DNA from: Chitinophaga pinensis
Lineage (GTDB): Bacteria; Bacteroidota; Bacteroidia; B-17B0; Aurantibacillaceae
DNA: 46,221 nt
Direction: 5' to 3'
Assembly: GCA_945887955.1 (NCBI GenBank)
Contig: CAMCZO010000008.1
Coordinates: 1-46,221 of the forward strand
The notes beneath the pieces were generated by a model, which saw only the letters and a list, made by a program, of their open reading frames with translations, was not told the DNA's origin and did not search any database. The translations under genes and the position numbers were made by a program. This document shows positions 35,479 through 43,800 of the stretch, one piece after another; the stretch's first letter is position 1, and every line of letters begins with the position of its first letter.

Positions 35479-36954
35479 ATGAAAACTACAACCTCTAAAT
35501 TTCTTTTAAAAGGAATCGCTGTAATTGCTGTATGTTTACTTATGGCATGCAATCAAAAAAAAGAGACTATAACTAATGGAGTTGTCGCAAAAAAAATAAA
35601 AGCCGTTAATCCACCGTTTAGTAAAGTTGATGTAGCATTTGAATCGTTTACCATTAATCCAATTTCAACTACAACTATTACTTCGGCAAATGGAACCAAA
35701 ATTATAATTACTGCTAATAGCCTTGTTGATAGAGCCGGAAAGCCAATTACAGAAACTTGTGAGTTAAAATACCGCGAGTTTATGTCGCCCTCAGACATTA
35801 TGGCATCGGGCATACCTATGACATTTAACGACAAAAGCGCAGCAATAAGCCAGCCGTTTATTTCTGCAGGTATGTTTGAACTGAATGCTAAGGTGGCTTC
35901 AGGTAAAATAGTTAGCATTGATAACAACAATCCTATAAAAGTAGAACTTGTTTCAACTAATAACGACAATGGTTTTTCTAATTTTTATTTGAATGATAAA
36001 ACCGGCGAGTGGCTTAAAATTGGCGAAGAATCAAAAACCACTAATACCGACAAAATAAAGCTTAATAAACAGATTAAAAAATTAAAAGAAGCAACTGCAT
36101 TTATGGGTAAAGATTATTTTGTGCTTAACAGCTCTGGCCTATTGGACGCTTATTTTAATAATGATTATAATAAAATTGCACCCTATTTTGTAAATAAAAA
36201 TAAGCCTTTACCAAAAAGAATCTTGAAATATGGAATAACATCAAAAAACATTTCGTGCTACTACCCTGTAAAGATTAACCGCTATGAACTGCCTGCAGGT
36301 ATGGTTATTTGGGAAAATATCAATCATATAAAATTTCCTAATTGGACAGAAAACAAATATGGTGATTTAAAACTTGTAAGTAATAATATTTATGAATTAA
36401 CCATTAGTGATGGTAAGAATAAAACAAACTTGTTTAAAACACGAATAAAAGCTGTAATGAGTATTAAAAGCATGTTTAATTACGAACCCGAATATTGGAC
36501 AAAAAATTTTAATGAGGCCATTATGGAAATTAAAAAACAAGAAGAAACTCTTGCTAAAATGAATGATTTGTCTCGAACTTTAATGGTTAATGCTTTTGGA
36601 ATATATAACTGCGATAAAATTTATAAAAATACAGAAATGTTTGTGGTAAATGCTAGTTTTATTATTCCGGCTTCTAAAAGTGGATTTAAACCCGAAAAAA
36701 TATTTTATGTAAGTAAACGCGATAAAGTTTTAATTAATTATTTTTTTGGTAATAATATTAAATTAACATTATGTGATGATAATAGCGCCAGTTTATATAC
36801 AGTACTCGAAGGTGATGTTTTAGCAGAGGTCAGAGCAGCTGATTTGATAAAATACAATAAACAAAACAGTGCTAACTCAGACATTTCCTTACAATTTAAA
36901 CCATTAGGAAAAATAAATTCAGTAGAGGAAATAAAAAAACAAATTGGAATTTAA
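35479..36954 (+). CDS. large hypothetical lipoprotein (491 aa)
   Basis: The signal MKTTTSKFLLKGIAVIAVCLLMAC ends in a lipobox with Cys at residue 24. Residues ~50-150 (FTINPISTTTITSANGTKII, ANSLVDRAGKPITETCELKY, FMSPSDIMASGIPMTF, FISAGMFELNA) resemble a ZU5-like or adhesin-type beta module seen in Bacteroidota surface proteins; I recognise the pattern but not the function. The C-terminal half is mixed and without motifs I know. Outer-membrane attachment is likely. Together with the lysozyme-like protein before it and the CAP-like protein after it, this makes a small run of envelope genes in the accessory region. Confidence 0.82.
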   Translation: MKTTTSKFLLKGIAVIAVCLLMACNQKKETITNGVVAKKIKAVNPPFSKVDVAFESFTINPISTTTITSANGTKIIITANSLVDRAGKPITETCELKYREFMSPSDIMASGIPMTFNDKSAAISQPFISAGMFELNAKVASGKIVSIDNNNPIKVELVSTNNDNGFSNFYLNDKTGEWLKIGEESKTTNTDKIKLNKQIKKLKEATAFMGKDYFVLNSSGLLDAYFNNDYNKIAPYFVNKNKPLPKRILKYGITSKNISCYYPVKINRYELPAGMVIWENINHIKFPNWTENKYGDLKLVSNNIYELTISDGKNKTNLFKTRIKAVMSIKSMFNYEPEYWTKNFNEAIMEIKKQEETLAKMNDLSRTLMVNAFGIYNCDKIYKNTEMFVVNASFIIPASKSGFKPEKIFYVSKRDKVLINYFFGNNIKLTLCDDNSASLYTVLEGDVLAEVRAADLIKYNKQNSANSDISLQFKPLGKINSVEEIKKQIGI

Positions 36955-37007
36955 TCCTTATAATCAGGCTATTTTAAACACGCTAAATAGTGATTACAAA
37001 CTTAATT

Positions 37008-37049
37008 CAGAATCTCATAATTAGTATATCTGCAATTGGTGAGATTCTG
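37008..37049. repeat. 10-bp perfect inverted repeat
   Basis: CAGAATCTCA (37008-37017) and TGAGATTCTG (37040-37049) are perfect inverted copies separated by 22 bases, in the 278-base gap after the lipoprotein gene. There is no T-run, so it is not a standard terminator; it may be a rho-independent-like barrier, a binding site or the trace of a mobile element. Nothing else is recognisable in the gap 36955-37232. Confidence 0.7.
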
Positions 37050-37232
37050 AAACAAGTTTAAAATGAAATTAAAATTAATGTTTGCTGATTTTAAATTAAG
37101 GTAATAAATATCTGTTTGAAAACAATGAAGCTTTAACGATATTATATAAAAATGACCGATACTTTTTTTAATTCAGTTTAAACGCTAGCACTATTTTGTA
37201 GCATATTATAATTAATCCTAAAAACCAACGTT

Positions 37233-37730
37233 ATGAAAAATTTAGCAACAATCTTCGCAATCAGCTTAATCTTTCAAGCTAATGCTCAAGAACTAATCAT
37301 TAAAAGTTCACACATTGATTCCTTAATCTTTGCTGGAATTAACACTTATCGAGCATCTCTTGGAAAACCTCAAACCGAGAAATTTGAGAATGGTCCAATG
37401 CGTAAAATCAGTTATGAGTTAACTGAGGCAAACTCTAATCGTCAATTAATTGAGCATTCAAGCGGTGATAAGTTGTTTGTTGGATATAATGCAGAGTGTA
37501 TTTACAGACATGAAAGTACTGGAGAAATCCAAAGCGCCGGGTATCCCACCGAATCTGACCTACAATTCTTAGCAAATAAAGTAGTTCAGGCTTGGATAGA
37601 CTCGCCAAACCACAACTGGATTATTTCATTCTCGCTAGCTTATGTTGCAACCGTAACAACTGTGATAAAAAAAGGTGCTAAGAGTTTCAGTATTACTGCA
37701 TCTTACCACGCTAAGAATAAAAATTTTTAA
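37233..37730 (+). CDS. CAP/SCP-like secreted protein
   Basis: A 165-residue protein with signal peptide MKNLATIFAISLIFQANAQ. The core INTYRASLGKPQTEKF, QLIEHSSG (His in the position of the first CAP histidine), NAECIYRHES and KVVQAWIDSPNHNWIIS (the W..SP.H motif) match the CAP/SCP (PR-1) fold, often YkwD-like in bacteria. Such proteins are secreted; roles proposed include lipid binding or peptidase-like activity. It is slightly short, and the strand after the last motif ends near the stop. The gene stands alone in the accessory stretch. Confidence 0.72.
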   Translation: MKNLATIFAISLIFQANAQELIIKSSHIDSLIFAGINTYRASLGKPQTEKFENGPMRKISYELTEANSNRQLIEHSSGDKLFVGYNAECIYRHESTGEIQSAGYPTESDLQFLANKVVQAWIDSPNHNWIISFSLAYVATVTTVIKKGAKSFSITASYHAKNKNF

Positions 37731-37738
37731 TAAATTAT

Positions 37739-37876
37739 TGGCCAGGAGTAAAAGGCGCTGTTGTTTTTATGTTCGATAAACATCAACCATTTATTTATTA
37801 TACAACAATTGGTTATCAATCTAACTTTATTCATAAAGATGAAGATGGCGCCTTATCTGACGTGTTGGATTTTTAG
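37739..37876 (+). pseudogene. short coding-like fragment, unassigned
   Basis: A 45-codon open stretch (WPGVKGAVVFMFDKHQPFIY, then TTIGYQSNFIHKDEDGALSD) ends with TAG at 37874-37876. It has a protein-like composition, but no plausible start before an internal ATG at 37769, and begins nine bases after the CAP-like stop codon. I read it as the tail of a decayed gene; a 35-residue peptide from 37769 is the alternative. Confidence 0.35.
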
Positions 37877-38471
37877 ATACCCAGTAAATACAAGTGTTTT
37901 AAGAATAGTGTAGCACAAATGTATAAATTGGCACATTTGTACAAAAAGATTAAAGAAATACGTAATAATCGAATGGAACTAAACATGCCGCATTTATAGT
38001 GATACCATTCAAAAGCAACAGATTAACATCGATGATAATCGTTGTTAATCGGGAAAGATTATTTGTAATCGTTGCCAATTATTTTTCATCATTTAAAATC
38101 GAGGTTAATTATTGTTTGAGTTTAAGAGAGTAATAATTAAGTGTTATAGATAACTTTAAAATAAATACATAAAATATATTTTCAATTTAAATTGGCTCAA
38201 GTTTAAACTAAATTACTTAGTTGTTGGCAGTAATTATTAAAAGCCTCAGCATTAGGCAAAGTTAAAATTTTGAATGAATAAGGTTTATTGAAAATGATGA
38301 ATTATTTTAATTAAATTTATTATATTTAAATTAGTTAAAACTCAAAATTAAAATGGCAAAAACAACAACTATCGCAAGATTAGTATAATATAGAAATGTA
38401 TAATCACTAACTTAAAAATTAAATCAAAAAAATTAAAACATAAACACTAGTTTAGTTAAATAATTTATACA
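37877..38471. other. 595-base gene-poor stretch with decayed sequence
   Basis: No full gene is visible. It contains a 26-codon frame (ATG near 37920, MYKLAHLYKKIKEIRNNRME) and a short ATG frame at about 38353 (MAKTTTIARLV then stop), both probably remnants, and the 10-base-periodic block at 38021-38110. The right part, before the start at 38472, is more than 75% A+T and should hold that gene's promoter; no clear TAnnTTTG box was found. Confidence 0.45.
38021..38110. repeat. degenerate 10-bp tandem repeat, nine units
   Basis: Nine consecutive decamers end in ATC or ATT: gattaacATC, gatgataATC, gttgttaATC, gggaaagATT, atttgtaATC, gttgccaATT, atttttcATC, atttaaaATC, gaggttaATT. Within it a 15-base unit (TAATCGTTGTTAATC, TAATCGTTGCCAATT, AAATCGAGGTTAATT) recurs at exactly 30-base steps (38036, 38066, 38096). 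It is not coding in any frame. Confidence 0.6.
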
Positions 38472-39827
38472 ATGAGAATGGATAAATCAAATTTGGTCAT
38501 CGCTTCGTCAATTATTAAAATAATTGGAGTTTTTGAATCAGAAAATAAAAAAAACGAACTTCAAAAATTATTAGAAAAAAATGAGTTCAAAAATGAGCCA
38601 ATAAAAGATGGTGCAGATAATACTCATAAAAATTTATGGTATCCTGAATTTCGAAATATGTTTATTCTTGAAAAAGGAGAAAATGCAAGCAAAATATATC
38701 ATAAAACAATAAACAAAGAACTAATTTTTTTTCTAAGAGAAAATAAAGAAACTAAGAAAAAAGATTATTTGGATGTATTTATTTTAAAAATTGAATTATT
38801 TACATTTAAGGAAGGTTTACATTTTTTTTCAATTGAAGTTTCAATCAAACAAAATGAATTGTGTTATTATTCAGATTTAACTTTTGCTATAAATAAGTTT
38901 AATAGTAAGGTTATCAATAATGGAGTAGAAGCTAATTGGGTAAATTGGATTGAAGAGAATTGTTTAGCAAGCATAAAAATTACTTCAACTGAAAAATTAA
39001 ATGCAAAAGTAGATGATTATTCAGGTTCAAAATTTAAGTTATTTACTGTATTAGATTTAGCAGAGAGTATTGATATAAATACCAGAGAGGAGTTGCTTTA
39101 TGATATTGGTTGTGGTGCTAAAATTGGTTCAGCTGGCGGAACAGAATATTTTAGTCCAAGTCAAGAGTATTATAAATCAGTACTTATAAATAAAATTTCT
39201 GTTTTTGATAATTACACCATCCTACCTTTATTTGATACCTTTACTGTTATAGGTAAAGGAATAATAATAATTAATAGTAAGCCCGATTCTGATAAAATAA
39301 AAACATGGTCGCAATCTTATTTCAGAATCGTTTTGTACAATTTTTATATTAAATTTAATTTGTTTCGATATAATTCTGAACTGCAAGAAGATTCGGGTAA
39401 CGATGAAATTAAATTAAGAGATAAATTTGAAAGTTTTTTAAATACATACAATTTGAGCCACATCTCTTTCAATTTTTTACCAAATCTTATTTTAAAAAAT
39501 CATAAAGAGAGTTTAGATATAGAAAATGAATTGAAATTATTTAAAAAAAGAATTATGAGAATTAGCGAATCTATTAAAGAAAAACAACAGAAACGTTCAA
39601 ATACTTTACTAGGTATCGTTGGTGTTTTTACTTCAATAGGAGCCGTTAAGCCTATTTTTAAATTTGCTGAGAGTTCAAGATTATATTTTGAATTTAATCC
39701 AATTTTATATTATTTCATCATAGGTATTATACTAATTATAATCTCAATTCCTGTTCTTATTTATTTATTTCCTCAAAAATACAAATTCATCAAAATTAAA
39801 TGGAAAAACAAAAAGAACTCATATTAA
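38472..39827 (+). CDS. hypothetical protein with C-terminal membrane segments
   Basis: I do not recognise this 451-residue protein. Residues 1 to ~360 look soluble, with mixed alpha/beta content and segments such as LFTVLDLAESIDINTREELL and FDTFTVIGKGIIIINSKP. A charged helix, likely coiled coil (ENELKLFKKRIMRISESIKE, about 355-380), leads to two membrane segments: LLGIVGVFTSIGAVKPIF (about 387-405) and YYFIIGIILIIISIPVLIYL (about 418-438), with a basic cytoplasmic tail. This soluble-domain/coiled-coil/two-TM layout recalls CorA-like proteins but lacks a GMN motif. Its end overlaps the next gene by 28 bases, so they form a translationally linked pair. Very A+T-rich; probably recently acquired. 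Confidence 0.75.
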   Translation: MRMDKSNLVIASSIIKIIGVFESENKKNELQKLLEKNEFKNEPIKDGADNTHKNLWYPEFRNMFILEKGENASKIYHKTINKELIFFLRENKETKKKDYLDVFILKIELFTFKEGLHFFSIEVSIKQNELCYYSDLTFAINKFNSKVINNGVEANWVNWIEENCLASIKITSTEKLNAKVDDYSGSKFKLFTVLDLAESIDINTREELLYDIGCGAKIGSAGGTEYFSPSQEYYKSVLINKISVFDNYTILPLFDTFTVIGKGIIIINSKPDSDKIKTWSQSYFRIVLYNFYIKFNLFRYNSELQEDSGNDEIKLRDKFESFLNTYNLSHISFNFLPNLILKNHKESLDIENELKLFKKRIMRISESIKEKQQKRSNTLLGIVGVFTSIGAVKPIFKFAESSRLYFEFNPILYYFIIGIILIIISIPVLIYLFPQKYKFIKIKWKNKKNSY

Positions 39828-40369
39828 CTGATGAAAGAGCTTTTTATCTATTAAAGCATTTTGAAGAAATCGATAATACAGGGCTACTTCATTTTCAAAA
39901 CTTAGGATTTAGTGTCGAGGACATCAATCAAGCGATTCATACGATAGGTTCAAAATTTTATGTAAACTTTTGTAACAATCCCTTTGATTTGATACAAAAA
40001 ATAAAACACTATATTCCTTTTGATCTTATTAATCAAACTAATGGCAATAATGCGTTTATATACAAAATTCCTTTTACTGGAGGAATAGGAACGAATACTA
40101 TCATTCCTTTAAAAAACATTCAACAAAGCGATAAATCGAAAATTAAAAAGGTAATTCGAAATGGATTTCATGTTAATGTGTTAGAGCAAAACTTTTTTGA
40201 TTTTACAAATCAATTGGTTGTTATTTGTAATCCGTTGCATGAAGTCATTACAGCTTTTCCAGGTATTTACGCCCCTCCATATCCAACACAATTGCTTGAT
40301 GAAGACGAACGTAAAGCCTCTGTATTATTTTGGGAAAATCATACATTCATTAGTAATTCAATTTTGTAA
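39800..40369 (+). CDS. hypothetical protein with toxin-like C-terminal block (189 aa)
   Basis: An unrecognised soluble protein. The N-terminal part is helical (ERAFYLLKHFEEIDNTGLL). The second half has PFTGGIGTNTIIPL, IKKVIRNGFHVNVLEQ, LVVICNPLHEVITAFPGIYA and PPYPTQLLDEDERKASVLFW followed by ENHTFI. The sequence of short strands ending in VITAFPG..APPxP and FWxxH reminds me of endoribonuclease domains of polymorphic toxins (BECR fold), in which a His, a basic residue and a Thr near such a strand form the active site. This is only a pattern impression. It overlaps the membrane-protein gene by 28 bases, so the two products probably act together. Confidence 0.72.
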   Translation: MEKQKELILTDERAFYLLKHFEEIDNTGLLHFQNLGFSVEDINQAIHTIGSKFYVNFCNNPFDLIQKIKHYIPFDLINQTNGNNAFIYKIPFTGGIGTNTIIPLKNIQQSDKSKIKKVIRNGFHVNVLEQNFFDFTNQLVVICNPLHEVITAFPGIYAPPYPTQLLDEDERKASVLFWENHTFISNSIL

Positions 40370-40416
40370 TATGGTTTCAATAACGTATCTTAAATTAACC
40401 ATACTATTTATTTTAA

Positions 40417-40563
40417 TTACACTTTTGATTCTGCCATCTGTTTTTCCTGCATAAACTCTTTTAGCGCCTGCTTAACGTACCCTTTAAATTCGGCTTTAAT
40501 TCGCTCAAAGGCATCACTATTAAAAGTTGCTAATAATAAATAAAATTTATCTAAAAAGATATT
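40417..40563 (-). pseudogene. decayed gene fragment
   Basis: A 48-codon stretch ends in TAA (40417-40419) and begins after an in-frame TAG, without a usable start codon. It reads NIFLDKFYLLLATFNSDAFE then RIKAEFKGYVKQALKEFMQE and KQMAESKV. The strongly coding-like amphipathic helix DAFERIKAEFKGYVKQALKE suggests the N-terminus of a real protein, perhaps of the small DNA-binding or excisionase type found in mobile elements of this phylum, but the identity is not established. Confidence 0.4.
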
Positions 40564-40601
40564 CTATGCCAAAATAATTTCATTTTTTTAAAAAATTACA
40601 A

Positions 40602-40832
40602 ATGAAAAAACTAGTATTATTTCTAATCGTTGCAGCTATGACAACTTCCTCTTGTATTAAGGATGCTAAGTTTACCTGCAAGTCTGCAAGCAGCAACGTT
40701 CTTTTTACTTCATCAACAAAGTTAACAAGCAATACGAACATAGTGAAGTTTAAAATAGATTGCAAAGCAAAAAAAACCAAAATAAAAGTAAATGGAGTTG
40801 TTGTATCTTCTACTCCATGTGAAGTAATTTAA
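40602..40832 (+). CDS. small lipoprotein (76 aa)
   Basis: The first 18 residues (MKKLVLFLIVAAMTTSSC) form a clear lipoprotein signal with a lipobox Cys at 18. The mature part is ~58 residues, Ser/Thr/Lys-rich, with three more cysteines (FTCKS, KIDCKA, TPCEV) that could form a disulfide in the periplasm. No known domain is seen. It converges with the TPR-repeat gene (39-base gap). I prefer this strand over the opposite frame because of the signal peptide. Confidence 0.6.
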   Translation: MKKLVLFLIVAAMTTSSCIKDAKFTCKSASSNVLFTSSTKLTSNTNIVKFKIDCKAKKTKIKVNGVVVSSTPCEVI

Positions 40833-40871
40833 AACTATCAAAAAAATTAATTGACCGAAATGAAATTATGC

Positions 40872-43800
40872 TTAGTTGTGACTGATCGAGTTTTTTATGT
40901 CGATGGCCCACTGGATGTTGAGGGTGCGGTTGAAGCGGTTTATTTTCACTCTTGAAGCTTCTTCGAAGAATAATTCGTGCAGGGCATGCTTGTATAGGAT
41001 TGTCTCTATTGACTCCACATCTTCCTGATAATTTGGTAGGGCGTTCAAAAGGAGATTAGAGTGGCAATCTGCTAAATTCACTATTTGAGCCAGATGCTTC
41101 AGGTAATATCTGCAGGATTCAGGATTCCGGAATTGGTGGGCCTGGCTCAGCGCTTTTTGCCAACCCTGATTTTTGCAAGCATCTCGGGCAATAGTTTGCC
41201 AACAAGTATAGCGGTTTGCAATCTGAGGGATTTCCAGCCCGGTTTGTTCTGCCTTTGACCAATTCCCCTGTTTAGCCAGTTCGGTGGAGATTTCATTCAG
41301 CGCCTCACTCTTTACATAATCATCACTAATGCCACGTGCGCATTCAAGGGCTTCTTCGATCTTCCCCTGTTTAGCCAGTTTGGAGGAGATGTCCTTCAGC
41401 GCGTTTCTCTTATTATAATCATCACTAATGCCTCTGGCGAATTCAAGGGCTTCTTCGATCTCCAGTTCTGCGAAGATGTCCTTTAGCGCGTTACTCTTAT
41501 CATAATCATCACTAATGCCACGGGCGCATTCAAAGGCTTCTTCGATCTTCCCCTGTTTAGCCAGTTTGGAGGAGATGTCCTTCAGCGCGCTACTCTTAGC
41601 TTTATCATAACTAATGCCACGGGCACATTCAAGGGCTTCTTCGATCTTCCCCTGTTTAGCCAGTTCGGTGGAGATGTCATTCAGCGCGTTGCTCTTATCA
41701 TAATCATCACTAATGCCTCTGGCTAATTCAAGGGCTTCTTCGATCTTCCCCTGTTTAGCCAGTTCGGCGGAGATGACACTCAGCGCGTTACTCTTATCGT
41801 AATCATAACTAATGCCACGGGCACATTCAAGGGCTTCTTCGATCTTCCCCTGTTTAGCCAGTTCGGCGGAGATGACCCTCAGCGCGCTACTCTTAGCTTT
41901 ATCATCACTAATGCCACGTGCACATTCAAGGGCTTCTTCGATCTTCCCCTGTTTAGCCAGTCCGGTGGAGATGTCCTCCAGCGCCTCACTCTTTACTTGA
42001 TCATTACTAATGCCACGGGCGCATTCAAGGGCTTCTTCTGTCTTCCCCTGTTTAGTTAGTTCGGCGGAGATGTCCTTCAGCGCCTCACTCTTCAGTAAAT
42101 TGCTACCAATGCGACGGGCGCATTCTAGGGCTTCCTGCATCACAGATGCAGCTTCTTCGATTTTCCCCTGTTTAGCCAGTTCGGCGGAGATGACCCTCAG
42201 CGCGCTACTCTTAGCTTTATCATCACTAATGCCACGGGCGCATTCAAGGGCTTCTTCGATCTTCCCCTGTTTAGCAAGTTCTGCGAAGATGTCCTTCAGC
42301 GCGTTTCTCTTCTCATAATTATAACTAATGCCAAGGGCGCATTCAAGAGCTTCTTCGATCTTCCCCTGTTTAGCCAGTTTGGCGGAGATGTCCTTCAGCG
42401 CGTTTCTCTTCTCATAATCATCACTAATGCCTCTGGCGCATTCAAGGGCTTCCAACAACGTAGATGACGCTTTTTCTGTCTTCCCCTGTTTAGTTAGTTC
42501 GGCGGAGATGTCGTTCAGCGCCTTACTCTTCGATAAATTGCTACCAATGCCACGGGCGCATTCTAGGGCTTCCTGCATCACAGATGCAGCTTCTTCGATC
42601 TTCCCCTGTTTAGCCAGTTCGGCGGAGATGACCCTCAGCGCGTTGCTCTTATTAAAATCATCACTAATCTCTCGGGCTAATTCAAGGGCCTCTTCGGTCT
42701 TCCCCTGTATAGCTAGTTCGGCGGAGGCGTAGCTCTTCCAAAAATCATCAATAATGCCACGGGCGCATTCAAGAGCTTCTTCGATCTTCCCCTGTTTAGC
42801 CAGTTTGTCGTAGATGACCTTCAGCGCGTTACTCTGCTCATTAACATCACTAATGCCACGGGCGCATTCAAGGGCTTCTCCGATCTTCCCCTGTTTAGCC
42901 AGTTCGGCGGAGATGTCCTTCAGCGGTTCAATCTTATTACCTACATAACGACTAATGCTTCGGGCGCATTCAAGGGCTTCTTCGATCTTCCCCTGTTTAG
43001 CCAGTTCTGAGGAGATGTCCTTCAGCGCGTTACTCTGCTCATTAACATCACTAATGCCTCTGGCGCATTCAAGGGCTTCTTCGATCTTCCCCTGTTTAGC
43101 CAGTTCGGCGGAGATGTCCTTCAGAGCGTTACTCTGCTCATTAACATCACTAATGCCACGGGCGCATTCAAGGGCTTCTTCGATCTTCCCCTGTTTAGCT
43201 AGTTCTGCGGAGATGTCCTTCAGCGCGTTGCTCTTATTAAAATCATCACTAATCTCTCGGGCTAATTCAAGGGCTTCTTCGATCTTCCCCTGTTTAGCCA
43301 GTTCTGAGAAGATGTCCTTCAGCGCCTCACTCTTCAGTAAATTGCTACCAATGCCACGGGCGCATTCCAGGGCTTCCTGCATCACAGATGCAGCTTCTTC
43401 GATCTTCCCCTGTTTAGCCAGTTCGGCGGAGATGACCCTCAGCGCGCTACTCTTAGCTTTATCATCACTAATGCCACGGGCGCATTCAAGGGCTTCTTCA
43501 ATCTTCCTCTGTTTAGCCAGTTCGGTGGAGATGTCCTTCAGCGCGTTACTCTTATCATAATCATCGGGCGCACTAATGCCTCGGGCGCATTCAAGGGCTT
43601 CTTCGATCTTCCCCTGTTTAGCCAGTTCGGCGGATATGTCCTTCAGCGCGTAACGCTGCTCATTAACATCACTAATGCCTCGGGCGCATTCAAGGGCTTC
43701 TTCGATCTTCCCCTGTTTAGCCAGTTCTGCGAAGATGTCCTTCAGTGCGTTACTCTTATTAATTTTTACAAACCATAAATTATCATAATCATCACTAATG

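Noticed and set aside
40580..40780. 66-aa minus-strand frame opposite the small lipoprotein
   Set aside because: No signal, domain or context, while the plus strand has a clear lipoprotein signal with lipobox Cys.
41812..43560. Long plus-strand frames full of PRAHSRASSIFPCLASSAEM-type repeats
   Set aside because: They are the exact antisense of the TPR repeat units. A 99-base period keeps several frames open; the minus-strand frame is the real one, with helical repeats and coupling to the NTPase.
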